Below are positions 37,261 through 45,893 of a stretch of 64,000 nt of DNA, piece after piece. The position numbers and the translations under genes were made by a program. Numbering within the stretch: the first letter of the stretch is position 1; each line of letters begins with the position of its first letter. Origin of the DNA: JBBATK01 sp044224515 (lineage in GTDB: Bacteria > Bacteroidota > Ignavibacteria > Kapaibacteriales > NICIL-2); contig JBGAKH010000009.1 of NCBI GenBank assembly GCA_044224515.1, positions 148,590-212,589 on the forward strand, written 5' to 3'. The notes below the pieces were generated by a model. That model ran no database searches, had not been told where the DNA came from, and saw only the letters and a program-made list of their open reading frames with translations.

Positions 37261-38723
37261 GTATAGCACGCGCCAAGATATCATGGTCGACGATAGAGAA
37301 TTGGAGTTGGATACTTGCGCTACCGCTTGGTTTTAGCACATCTGCATTTCAGCTCTTTAACATCGAAAAAGCCGGGTTTACCATGGCTGATATCGGTGCG
37401 ATTATCTTCGGTGTCTTGTGTGTGTATCGAGCTTGCACAGGACAAAAAGCAATGATCTGGCGAGTCGATCTCAGTCTGTTCCTCATCTTCGCTTTTTTTG
37501 GACTCATGCTCTTGAGCGTCGTACCACCGTTAGTGAGTGGTTCACGCATGCAAATGATGCAGTATTTGAAGTCCAGCACTCACTTCAGTTACATGTGGTT
37601 TTTCACCGTGTGCTGCGCTGCTATGCCGGTTGACACACGCATTATTCTACGGGCAATTCGTGGTTACGTGTATGCTGCAATTCCGGTGAGCTTATTCGGT
37701 ATATATCAGGTTCCGGCTCGTGCATTCGATCTACCTTTTGCCTGGATTAAAATGACGAATGTCTCCATTGGAAGCGATGAGCAGTTGTCTCTCGGCTACG
37801 AAGGCTTTTTTCGTGCCACATCCTTCTTCAGTGAACCTTCGACCTTGGCCTTTTTCACCAGCTTTGCCGCGGTGTTTCTTCTCATACCCTATTTGGTGTA
37901 CGATGTACGAATTATCCGTAGTCGCTTCCTGTTCTACTTGAGCATGTACAGCACTTTTACGGCGATGTTCTTGACCTTCTCCTTGACGATTGTGGCTCAG
38001 CTCAGTGCCTTCATTTTTGTGCTCATGTTGATTTCGCGAGGATCCAATTATAGGAAACTTGTTCGCATTATCGTGACAATGTCGACAGTGTTTTACTTAG
38101 CGAACTCAGCGGTGTCGTTTTATTCTAGTACCGACGTCTTCGATCTGTATTTCCGTCGCATCGTGGCAAATCTGTTTAAGACATCGAAGGTTGAAACAAC
38201 GATGGGGGACTCGTTTGAAACACGTGCTACCGATCAACGCGCTGCATACAGCATTTGGAAAAAAGCACCTTTCCTCGGTACCGGTTTTGGATGCTTGATG
38301 TACGTGAAAGCGGGGGATGGTGAGCGCTACATTTCAACGCACCAGACCTATCTCTATGCTCTGGCCACGACAGGTTTTGCGGGCGGAATCATCATGTTTG
38401 TGCTGATGCTAACGCTAAGTATAAGTGCCTTTCAGGTGTTCTTTCGCTATAGGCGAACGCACACTGACGTGGATGCCTCGCTTATCGTCATTGCGATTGC
38501 ACCGTTTGCTGCGGCAAACCAGTTTGTCTTCGGTTTGTCGAGTGATAATCTGACTGTTTCATACAGTTGGATCATGATTGGTTTGGTCTGTAGTATCCTC
38601 TACAATCCCGAGTACCGAAAACTACACTCATTTCCCACCTTTCGCTTTTTTGTGCCGCAGCAATTGTTTGGTTTGCGACCTATACGAGCTGCCCTCCCTT
38701 CACCACTTCAAGGAGAACTATGA
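37257..38723 (+). CDS. O-antigen ligase/polymerase-like membrane protein
   Basis: 488 residues with about ten or more hydrophobic segments, e.g. DIGAIIFGVLCVYRACTG, LSLFLIFAFFGLMLLSVVPP and TFTAMFLTFSLTIVAQLSAF. A large hydrophilic loop before the last helices contains 'PFLGTGFGCLMYV' and HQTYLYALATTGFAGGIIMF. The G-x-G-F-G followed by H-x-x-YL motif is typical of the Wzy/WaaL (O-antigen ligase) superfamily, which joins or polymerises lipid-linked glycans at the periplasmic side. Ligase and polymerase cannot be told apart here. It starts within the tdh stop and its own stop overlaps the folD start (both ATGA). Confidence 0.82.
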   Translation: MSIARAKISWSTIENWSWILALPLGFSTSAFQLFNIEKAGFTMADIGAIIFGVLCVYRACTGQKAMIWRVDLSLFLIFAFFGLMLLSVVPPLVSGSRMQMMQYLKSSTHFSYMWFFTVCCAAMPVDTRIILRAIRGYVYAAIPVSLFGIYQVPARAFDLPFAWIKMTNVSIGSDEQLSLGYEGFFRATSFFSEPSTLAFFTSFAAVFLLIPYLVYDVRIIRSRFLFYLSMYSTFTAMFLTFSLTIVAQLSAFIFVLMLISRGSNYRKLVRIIVTMSTVFYLANSAVSFYSSTDVFDLYFRRIVANLFKTSKVETTMGDSFETRATDQRAAYSIWKKAPFLGTGFGCLMYVKAGDGERYISTHQTYLYALATTGFAGGIIMFVLMLTLSISAFQVFFRYRRTHTDVDASLIVIAIAPFAAANQFVFGLSSDNLTVSYSWIMIGLVCSILYNPEYRKLHSFPTFRFFVPQQLFGLRPIRAALPSPLQGEL

Positions 38724-39604
38724 TATTGATCGACGGCAAAGCAACCGCGGCCGCAATTCGAGAAGAAGTTCGCGAAGCGATTGTTCAACGAAGCGCCGCA
38801 GGCAAACAACCACCGGGCTTGTCGTTGCTCTTGGTTGGTGATGATCCTGCATCGGCGGTATATGTTGGAGGAAAAGACAAAGCTTGTGCGGAAGTAGGAA
38901 TGAAATCGACAATCACGCGCCTTGCCGCAGACGCGACCCAGGCCGAAGTGTTGGAGATTATCGCGACTTGGAATAATGACCCGCAAGTACACGGTATCCT
39001 GGTGCAACTTCCTTTGCCCAAGCATATCGATGAGCATAAAGTGATTATGAGCATCGACCCCGATAAAGACGTCGATGGATTTCATCCCGTAAGTGTCGGA
39101 CGCCTCAGTATCGGACTACCGGGCTTCGTCTCGTGCACGCCTGCCGGGATCGTGGAGCTCCTACTTCGCTATGGCATTGAGACCAAGGGACGTCATGTTG
39201 TGGTTGTAGGTCGTTCCAACATTGTGGGCAAACCGATGGCAAACCTCTTGCTACGCAAGGGCAAGGGTGGCGATGCGACTGTGACTGTTTGTCACTCCGC
39301 CACGCCATCGTTGCGCGAGTACACGAGGCAAGCAGACATCCTGATCGCTGCCGTGGGTATCGCGCAACTCATCAAAGCTGAGGATGTGAAAGAGGGAGCA
39401 GTCGTTATCGATGTTGGTATGAACCGAATCGCTGATCCAACAAAAAAGTCCGGTCAGCGATTGGTAGGGGATGTGGACTTCGAGAGTGTCGCGCCAATGT
39501 GTGCGGCCATCACACCCGTGCCGGGAGGCGTTGGTCCCATGACGATAGCCATGCTCTTGAAAAACACCCTGTTATCGGCCGAAATGGCTGACAAACTCGA
39601 GTAG
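38720..39604 (+). CDS. folD: Bifunctional methylenetetrahydrofolate dehydrogenase/cyclohydrolase
   Basis: 294 residues. FolD oxidises 5,10-methylene-THF and hydrolyses the methenyl product to 10-formyl-THF, feeding purine synthesis and fMet-tRNA. A strong Shine-Dalgarno (AAGGAG, 38710-38715) lies four bases before ATG 38720, which overlaps the upstream stop. Motifs: SAVYVGGKDKACAEVGM with the catalytic Lys region, 'QLPLPKHID', VDGFHPVSVGRLSIG, CTPAGIVELLLRYGI, the dinucleotide-binding VVVGRSNIVGKPMANLL and ITPVPGGVGPMTIAMLL. Length is typical. Confidence 0.95.
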   Translation: MILIDGKATAAAIREEVREAIVQRSAAGKQPPGLSLLLVGDDPASAVYVGGKDKACAEVGMKSTITRLAADATQAEVLEIIATWNNDPQVHGILVQLPLPKHIDEHKVIMSIDPDKDVDGFHPVSVGRLSIGLPGFVSCTPAGIVELLLRYGIETKGRHVVVVGRSNIVGKPMANLLLRKGKGGDATVTVCHSATPSLREYTRQADILIAAVGIAQLIKAEDVKEGAVVIDVGMNRIADPTKKSGQRLVGDVDFESVAPMCAAITPVPGGVGPMTIAMLLKNTLLSAEMADKLE

Positions 39605-39624
39605 ACTCTTAGGATTGATTATTT

Positions 39625-39653
39625 TTCCGTTTGCGGCGAAGCCGCAAACGGAA
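39625..39653. repeat. Perfect 13-bp-stem hairpin, GAA triloop
   Basis: Arms 39625-39637 and 39641-39653 are perfectly complementary, with loop GAA closed by C-G (core GGCGAAGCC). It begins 20 bases after folD. No T-run follows on the plus strand (GAAGAAAG), so it is not a classical terminator, although it may attenuate or protect the folD 3' end. Member of the GNA-loop set. Confidence 0.75.
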
Positions 39654-39712
39654 GAAAGAGAACTCCTTACGAGTAGTGCGCAGTACAGTAGTTTCATCAC
39701 ACGCGGACGGTA

Positions 39713-40519
39713 TTGAAAAAGCAGAACCTAGACATACTCTATCAAGACGACCACGTTGTCGTCGTCTCCAAAGCTCATGGTGTCCTCTCTATTCCGGATC
39801 GTTTCAAGCGATCCGAAGTCAATCTTCGTTCCCTTCTGGAGGAAAAGTATGGGAAGATCTTTGTTGTGCATCGTTTAGATCGCGACACAAGCGGAGTCAT
39901 GGTCTTTGCCAGAACTGCTGAAGCACACCGAGATCTCTCCATTCAGTTTGAGCAGCACACCGTAGACAAAAAGTATTTGGCAATTGTGTCGGGCATCGTG
40001 CCGAAAGACATCGACGTCGACATTCCTTTGATGCCTAACCCGCGTATTCCGGGTACAATGATGCCTTCGGGTCGCGGTAAGGCATCATTCACGCATGTCC
40101 ATGTTTTGGAACGATTTCGCGTGGCAACGTTGGTTGAGTGTACGCTCAAGACCGGACGACAGCACCAGCTAAGAGTTCACTGTGCGGCTATTGGTCACCC
40201 CTTGCTGGTTGACAGTGTGTATGGTCGCGCTGACTCCTTTAAGCTCTCCGCTATCAAGCGGCGTTATCGCATACAAGAGGATGTGGAAGAGAGAGCGATA
40301 ATCCAGCGTACAACGCTCCACGCTTACCGCTTAAGTTTTGTCCATCCCGTGTCGGGAGAACGGCTTAGTTTTGTGGCTGAAGCTCCAAAAGACTTCAAAG
40401 CATTGCTCAACGTATTGCGCAAATACTCTGCGTCCTATACCTCTGACTCTGCAGTTTTTCCAACATTAGGTTCAGTGGCAGCATCTAACGACTCGCACAC
40501 TACAGACGAACACTCGTAA
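39713..40519 (+). CDS. RluA/RluD-family pseudouridine synthase
   Basis: 268 residues from a TTG start at 39713 (GGACGG upstream); no in-frame ATG fits the conserved N-terminus LDILYQDDHVVVVSKAHGVL. The catalytic motif HRLDRDTSGVMVFA contains the nucleophilic Asp (D56). VDKKYLAIVSG and KTGRQHQLRVHCAAIGHPLL with 'D.VYG' complete the family signature. There is no N-terminal S4 domain, unlike typical RluD, so it may be closer to RluA or RluC; the rRNA or tRNA target site is unknown. It ends six bases before adk, so it is probably co-transcribed with it. Confidence 0.88.
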   Translation: MKKQNLDILYQDDHVVVVSKAHGVLSIPDRFKRSEVNLRSLLEEKYGKIFVVHRLDRDTSGVMVFARTAEAHRDLSIQFEQHTVDKKYLAIVSGIVPKDIDVDIPLMPNPRIPGTMMPSGRGKASFTHVHVLERFRVATLVECTLKTGRQHQLRVHCAAIGHPLLVDSVYGRADSFKLSAIKRRYRIQEDVEERAIIQRTTLHAYRLSFVHPVSGERLSFVAEAPKDFKALLNVLRKYSASYTSDSAVFPTLGSVAASNDSHTTDEHS

Positions 40520-40525
40520 ACGCAC

Positions 40526-41083
40526 ATGTATATCATTCTTTTTGGCGCCCCGGGGGTAGGAAAGGGGACACAGGCGCAAGTTCTATCACAACGTACCGGT
40601 TTGGCACATTTCTCGACCGGAGATGAGTTCCGCTCACATATTCAACAACAAACTGAGTTAGGTGTTCGTGTGAAGCAAATTGTTGACAGCGGCGCACTTG
40701 TACCTGATAGCTTGGTGATGGAGATTGTTGAATCCGCCTTGGATCGAGAGAGTTTTGCTTCCGGATGCATATTTGACGGTTTCCCGCGCACTATTTTTCA
40801 GGCCCGGGAGCTCGATCGATTGTTAACGCAGAAACGAAAAGCGATTAGCACTGTTATTAATATTGAGGTCCCTGAATCGGAAATAGTGGAACGTCTCGTG
40901 AAGCGCGGAAGAGGGGCGGATGATACGGAAGAAGTGATTCGCCACCGTTTGCACGTCTACCAAGACCAAACTGCGCCCTTGATTAACTACTACGTCGAGC
41001 AGGAGAAAATGCAAAATGTTAATGGCAATCAGAGTGTGGAAGACGTAAACGAGCAGATATTTAAATTGACCTCAGCCCTCTGA
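40526..41083 (+). CDS. adk: Adenylate kinase
   Basis: 185 residues; ATP + AMP to 2 ADP, cytoplasmic. The P-loop GAPGVGKGTQAQ is at the N-terminus, followed by 'STGDEFRSHI' (AMP-binding segment; the usual motif is STGDMLR or STGDLLR, so E-F at this spot is a small deviation) and CIFDGFPRTIFQA. The LID region is short (KRGRGADDTEEVIRHRL), without zinc-binding cysteines, as in short-form adenylate kinases of Bacteroidota. It is the last gene before a terminator at 41160. Confidence 0.93.
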   Translation: MYIILFGAPGVGKGTQAQVLSQRTGLAHFSTGDEFRSHIQQQTELGVRVKQIVDSGALVPDSLVMEIVESALDRESFASGCIFDGFPRTIFQARELDRLLTQKRKAISTVINIEVPESEIVERLVKRGRGADDTEEVIRHRLHVYQDQTAPLINYYVEQEKMQNVNGNQSVEDVNEQIFKLTSAL

Positions 41084-41159
41084 TTCTCTGTGCACTAGGT
41101 CGGGCATCTTCAATCACTAAAACGATTGCCGACCCTACGCTTTTGCGGTACGTGCACAC

Positions 41160-41185
41160 ACGAAGAGTACAACCCTCTTCGTTTT
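41160..41185 (+). terminator. Intrinsic terminator after adk
   Basis: ACGAAGAG (41160-41167) pairs with CTCTTCGT (41175-41182) around a seven-base loop, followed by TTT. A second inverted repeat upstream (GGTCGG 41098-41103 with CCGACC 41129-41134) may add structure to the 3' end. Confidence 0.65.
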
Positions 41186-41230
41186 ATCTATCGATGACAA
41201 TAATTGTATTGTATTAACAAACGCTATTCT

Positions 41231-43726
41231 ATGAAAAACGTTTTTGCATCTGTCATGCTCTTCGCAATTCTTGCCGCGACGAGTCTGGCCGGAACCAAAT
41301 ACGCGACAGCGTCGGAGTTTCTAACACCGGCGAAGTCTGCTGTACCTGGTTTGGCCACAAGCTCTCCTTTAGCGCGAGCCTATGATTTTTCGGCGACTTC
41401 CGCGAAGAAGCTGCTGATGGGACCTGAAAAGTCTTTGGTACTCTCTAATTTCCCGGTAGGTGTAAACGAACAGGGAACATTGGAGCTGACTGAGGCGAGT
41501 AGCCCTTTCGGCTTGGAAACACAAGCTTGGAAGTTTGTGAACGGCAAGCGCGTGAAGATCACGCTGCCAAGTGCCCGCAGCTACAGTGGTAGCATCAAAG
41601 GTGAGAGCGGCAGCCGTGTACTTGTTGTGATGGCCGGCGATGAACTGTATGGTACAATCGAGCGTGCAAGTGGATTGATGATGCAAGTTGCTCCTTCAAC
41701 CACGAAGCAAAACACCGTGTTGATGATGGATAACACCCATGCACCTTCACCGAGTTTTAGTTGCGATTTTGAAAACATGCCGGAAGCGCATATGCTGACC
41801 AATCCCGTCGGTGTGCCGGATGTGAAGAAGGTGTTCAGCCCACAAGCTTCAGACCTCCTTCAATGTAAAGTTGCTGTTGAGACCGATCGCTTTCTCTGGG
41901 CTAAAATGGGTAAGGATGAAGCGAAAATCACCAAGTACCTCTACACGATTTTTGCCACTGTAAGTTGGATCTACGAACGCGAAGTGAGCGTGAACTTTGT
42001 ACTCGGTGACATTCTCATCCATACTGATGAAGATCCTGACCCCTACACTGAGAATGCCAATGGTGACATCGGTGCCTTGCTTGAGGAGTACTCGAATTTC
42101 TGGAAGCAGAATTTTGGTTCCATCAAACGTAATGTTACAGTCCTCTTCACCGTACCCGGTAAGACCGATGTAGGAGGTATCGCATATCTTGGCTCACTCT
42201 GTCACTCGAATGGCTACGCTGCGTGTGGTATTCGTACTACGAGTTCCTTGCCTACATCAGGATACCAATGGGATGCATTTGTGACCGCTCACGAAGTTGG
42301 ACATACATTTAGCTCTCCTCACACTCACGGTTGTTTTTGGGCTCCGCCTCTCGATAGCTGCGTCTCAACGACCGGTAATCCACCGATACCGGACGCATGT
42401 ATTAACGGTAAAGCCGTGGCAAACAAGGGGAGTATCATGAGTTACTGTCACCTGATTATCGGAGAAAACCCCGGCCCGCGTTATACCTTTTTACCTCGCG
42501 TTGCAGCGCAAGTACGCAAAGGCGCTGAATCTCAAGGCTGCTTGGTAGCGCCGCCTACTGCCACAATTAAGGTTACACAGCCGATTGGTGGCTCCGATCA
42601 GATCGTGCGTATTGATACCGGTGTGGCGATCGAGTGGGCAAGCACCAAGGTCTCGACCGTCAACATTGAGTATTCTTTAGACGGTGGAGCTAGCTTTAAA
42701 ACCATTCCGTCGGCCGTCAACCTTCCGGCAGCTGATAGAGCCTATCGCTGGATGCCGCCTGCAGGTACCGCGTCTGTTAAGGCAATGATTCGCATTTTCG
42801 ATCCTTCTGCTCCTACTGTTGCGGATACTTCTTATGCTACCTTTACACTTGGTGCTCCAACGCTGACATTGTTAGGTTGGACCGGTGGTGAGCGCATCGG
42901 ACGTAAGTCAACCGAGCTGCTGCAGTGGACCCGTACCTTCTTGAGTACAAACACTGTCGAATTCTCAGCAACAGGAAGCGATCCGTGGACACCAATCGTT
43001 ACTGAAACGAACGCGACTCAGTATAGCTGGAAAGTTCCCGATATTGAAACGAGCACCGCGCGTTTGCGTTTGGTAGGAGCCAACGGTGCGGTGATCACTA
43101 CTAGCGAACAATTCGCCATTGGTACGCCTGTTCTTAAGATTTTAACACCGGTTGGTGCTGACAGTGCTTGCAGTGGCTATAAGATGGCTATTCGCTGGCA
43201 GAGTGATTTCGTTCGCCAAGTTGAGGTGCGCTATTCACGTAACGGCGGTGCAAGTTATCCGTTGACGCAAGTGATAAACGCCGGTATCGACGCGCGTACA
43301 TCCACCGTGATTTGGACTGTTCCAAAGAACAAGGAAACCGACAGCGCGATGATTCGCTTGTTATGCGTAAACGACACCGGTACCTATGCTTTCTCCAAGC
43401 TCTTTGCGATCAAGGGATGCACCTTCGACGTGTATTCGGTTCGAGAGTCTGCTGAGATGAACGGAATTCGAATCGCTCGACTCTTCCCGACACCGGCCAA
43501 CGATGTCTTGCAAATGAATGTTGAGAACGGTCGCTCTGTTCCGAGCGCAGCAGACATTCAAGTAATCGGCGCGGATGGCCGTGTCGCTCTGCATCAGAAC
43601 AACGTTTTGGAAACAGGTTCTCAGATGGTGAGTTTGAAACTGAGTGAGTTAAGCTCCGGCTCGTACATTGTTGTCTTACGTGTAGATGGAGCTGAATTGT
43701 CACTTCCTTTTGTTATAGCACGCTAG
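41231..43726 (+). CDS. Secreted M12-like zinc metalloprotease with T9SS sorting domain
   Basis: 831 residues from ATG 41231 (signal peptide MKNVFASVMLFAILAATSLA); no Shine-Dalgarno is evident. After a propeptide-like region comes a reprolysin/metzincin-type domain with the zinc motif H354-E-x-x-H358-x5-H364 in HEVGHTFSSPHTHGC. It has a downstream Met-turn, NKGSIMSYCHL, and cysteines that could form disulfides. Then follow about three Ig-like repeats ('ITQPIGGSDQIVRIDTGVAIEW' type: IKVTQPIGGSD, LTLLGWTGGERI, LKILTPVGADS). The sorting domain begins near residue 751 (LFPTPANDVLQMNV) and ends LPFVIAR. Predicted to be an extracellular or cell-surface protease exported by T9SS. Flanked by terminators on both sides. 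Confidence 0.9.
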   Translation: MKNVFASVMLFAILAATSLAGTKYATASEFLTPAKSAVPGLATSSPLARAYDFSATSAKKLLMGPEKSLVLSNFPVGVNEQGTLELTEASSPFGLETQAWKFVNGKRVKITLPSARSYSGSIKGESGSRVLVVMAGDELYGTIERASGLMMQVAPSTTKQNTVLMMDNTHAPSPSFSCDFENMPEAHMLTNPVGVPDVKKVFSPQASDLLQCKVAVETDRFLWAKMGKDEAKITKYLYTIFATVSWIYEREVSVNFVLGDILIHTDEDPDPYTENANGDIGALLEEYSNFWKQNFGSIKRNVTVLFTVPGKTDVGGIAYLGSLCHSNGYAACGIRTTSSLPTSGYQWDAFVTAHEVGHTFSSPHTHGCFWAPPLDSCVSTTGNPPIPDACINGKAVANKGSIMSYCHLIIGENPGPRYTFLPRVAAQVRKGAESQGCLVAPPTATIKVTQPIGGSDQIVRIDTGVAIEWASTKVSTVNIEYSLDGGASFKTIPSAVNLPAADRAYRWMPPAGTASVKAMIRIFDPSAPTVADTSYATFTLGAPTLTLLGWTGGERIGRKSTELLQWTRTFLSTNTVEFSATGSDPWTPIVTETNATQYSWKVPDIETSTARLRLVGANGAVITTSEQFAIGTPVLKILTPVGADSACSGYKMAIRWQSDFVRQVEVRYSRNGGASYPLTQVINAGIDARTSTVIWTVPKNKETDSAMIRLLCVNDTGTYAFSKLFAIKGCTFDVYSVRESAEMNGIRIARLFPTPANDVLQMNVENGRSVPSAADIQVIGADGRVALHQNNVLETGSQMVSLKLSELSSGSYIVVLRVDGAELSLPFVIAR

Positions 43727-43807
43727 GTACTACAAGCCGGGACGTTTGTGGAGCCCGGAGAAAAACAATAGTTTTTCACAGCTAGCGAATCAAAACTGAG
43801 TTTATTC

Positions 43808-43854
43808 AAAAAAACAGTCTGTCCGGTCGATGTCCGAGGCAGACTGTTTTTTTT
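43808..43854 (+). terminator. Intrinsic terminator after the metalloprotease gene
   Basis: AAAACAGTCTG (43811-43821) pairs with CAGACTGTTTT (43840-43850), followed by further Ts to 43854. The A-run before and T-run after could make it work in both directions. Confidence 0.85.
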
Positions 43855-43882
43855 ATTTTGCACTTCACTTTGCTCCGTATCC

Positions 43883-44959
43883 ATGAAGTTTCTCGAAAAG
43901 ACAGTTGTTAGAGTTGCATTGACCCTGCTCATCTTTTGTGTAACCTTCGCAGCAGTTCTCTGGTGGGCTAAAATTGACCTCGTGCTTTTAGGCACGAAGC
44001 TACTTGAAACCAACTTCAGTATCGCCGCAGCAAGCATTCCATTGGTTCTGTTCTCACACGTGTTACGAGCTTGGCGATGGCGTACAATGTTAGAACCGAT
44101 CAAATCGCGGGTGAGCATACTCAATCTTTTTTCGACGGTCATGGTTGGCTATGCAGCCAACAATATCATTCCTCGCAGTGGCGAGTTGCTTCGTCCTTAC
44201 GCCTTCAGTCGTCGCGAAAAGATTCCCCTTAGCCAGACTATTGCTTCGGTGGTCATTGAGCGCTTCATCGACATTCTGAACTTGTTGCTTTTTATGGCGG
44301 TGGCACTGTTCTTTGTGGGCGAGAAAATGCAGAAAGTCCTTCCGAACTATGACTTGAACGCCATCACACGTTCTTTTGCCATTAGCGCCATTGCACTTCT
44401 CATTCTCATTCTGATACTCGCATTGACACCCACTGCTGAGTTTCTGTTGCGCGTCTTTGTGAAGCGATTCTCGCAAAGTTTGTGGCAACGATTGCATGAT
44501 GCTGTATCAAGTTTCAAGCAAGGTTTGCAAATCCTTCGAAAACCTTCCGAATATCCGCTCCTCATCATCCAGTCTTGTCTGATATGGTTATTCTACATAC
44601 TGCCGGTTTATGTGATGTTCTTGGCCACTCCGGATCCTGTCATCCATAATCTCACCTTTATAGATGCCTGTATCGTCCTGCTGGTTACAGCCATTGCTAC
44701 AACGATAACACCTCCTTTGCCCGGAGCCTTCATTCTGATCCCCTCAGTGCTCATTGGTGCCATGGTGGCCCTTTATGGCGTCTCCAAAGAGGTTGCATCG
44801 GCATACTCCATGCTAACCTTCATGCTCAACTATATTCCTGTGACAATAGTAGGTGGATTGTTCATGCTGCGGGAGCAGGTCAGACCGACTCAACATGTGT
44901 CCGCAGCCGGCGAATCTCTACCGGCTGAGTCGACCGGGTCGGCAGCGGCGGAAGGATAA
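43883..44959 (+). CDS. Flippase-like membrane protein (lysylphosphatidylglycerol synthase TM family)
   Basis: 358 residues with about eight hydrophobic segments. The family (PF03706-type, UPF0104; relatives AglD and the MprF flippase half) moves lipids or lipid-linked sugars across the membrane. Key stretches are VLFSHVLRAWRWRTML, VGYAANNIIPRSGELLRPYA and SVVIERFIDILNLL, which form the conserved 'N..P.R.GE..R...' and 'ER..D' signature. There is no aminoacyltransferase domain. The C-terminus is a short Ala/Ser/Glu-rich tail. It begins 29 bases after a terminator, so its own promoter must be close, and it precedes the phosphatase/kinase pair for polysaccharide export. Confidence 0.82.
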   Translation: MKFLEKTVVRVALTLLIFCVTFAAVLWWAKIDLVLLGTKLLETNFSIAAASIPLVLFSHVLRAWRWRTMLEPIKSRVSILNLFSTVMVGYAANNIIPRSGELLRPYAFSRREKIPLSQTIASVVIERFIDILNLLLFMAVALFFVGEKMQKVLPNYDLNAITRSFAISAIALLILILILALTPTAEFLLRVFVKRFSQSLWQRLHDAVSSFKQGLQILRKPSEYPLLIIQSCLIWLFYILPVYVMFLATPDPVIHNLTFIDACIVLLVTAIATTITPPLPGAFILIPSVLIGAMVALYGVSKEVASAYSMLTFMLNYIPVTIVGGLFMLREQVRPTQHVSAAGESLPAESTGSAAAEG

Positions 44960-45024
44960 ATGTCCAAACATTGAATTCTTTGCGCAATTCGCCGATATTC
45001 TGACGACACCTTTGGAGTAGCCGG

Positions 45025-45822
45025 ATGTTTTGCGATATACACAATCATGTCTTGTTTGGAGTGGACGACGGATCCCAGTCGATTCAAGAGTCTCTAAGCA
45101 TGCTTGACCAAGCGGTTGAAGCAGGTATTGATACCGTCTGTGCGACTTCGCACGTTCATGCCGATTACTCTGAAAAAGAGAGAATGAGCACCCTGTGGTC
45201 AGTGTACCTGGAGCTCAAGCAAGAGATTGAGAAACGAAAAATTCCGGTAGACCTACATATAGGTTGCGAGCTGTACTATACCTCCGAGTTTCCATCCATA
45301 GCGGAATTTGAGTTGTTTCGATATGATCGTGGCTCAAGTTCTCTCTTAGTTGAGCTTCCTCCCACTGAAGCTCCGATGTGGTTTGCCGACATCGTGTTTC
45401 AACTCCGTATGGGCGGGATCTCGGTCCTTCTTGCTCATCCGGAGCGCAATGCGGCATTGATGCGCAATCCTAAGATCTTGGCGAGCTATCTGCAAGCGGG
45501 TGTTTACACGCAGTTGACTGCCGGAAGTATAGCCGGACGCTATGGTAGTGACATCAAGAAATTCGCAGACCGAATTCTGCGCAGCGGTGCATGTACTCTG
45601 GTTGCGAGCGACGCGCACAATACCGTTCGCAGACCTTTTAGCGACATAGCGACGGCTTATCCCATGGTTTGTGACATGCTTGGCACAGGGATTGCAAAGA
45701 TGCTTTTCGATACTCATCCCAGGGCTGTGCTCCGTGGCGACACTCCGTCGAACCATGAGCTGAGTCCGGACCAGCTTGAGCTGTTACTAAGGCCTGAAAA
45801 GAAGAAATTCTTCATTTTTTAG
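45025..45822 (+). CDS. PHP-type protein-tyrosine phosphatase (CpsB/YwqE-like)
   Basis: 265 residues. Metal-dependent phosphatases of this type dephosphorylate the tyrosine-rich tail of bacterial BY-kinases and tune capsule/exopolysaccharide synthesis. The metal ligands are visible in DIHNHVLFGVDDGS, ATSHVHADYSE, LLAHPERN and VASDAHNTVRRP. 'Q.TAGSIAGRYG' (TQLTAGSIAGRYGSDIKKFA) is also a family hallmark. It starts 65 bases after the flippase-like gene and is followed by its presumed substrate kinase 71 bases downstream. Confidence 0.9.
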   Translation: MFCDIHNHVLFGVDDGSQSIQESLSMLDQAVEAGIDTVCATSHVHADYSEKERMSTLWSVYLELKQEIEKRKIPVDLHIGCELYYTSEFPSIAEFELFRYDRGSSSLLVELPPTEAPMWFADIVFQLRMGGISVLLAHPERNAALMRNPKILASYLQAGVYTQLTAGSIAGRYGSDIKKFADRILRSGACTLVASDAHNTVRRPFSDIATAYPMVCDMLGTGIAKMLFDTHPRAVLRGDTPSNHELSPDQLELLLRPEKKKFFIF

Positions 45823-45893
45823 GCTAAACAAAGGCTTCATGTGGTCTAAATGAACGGGATGAGCAAAGGCACCTTGTCACTTACTCGTACCGT

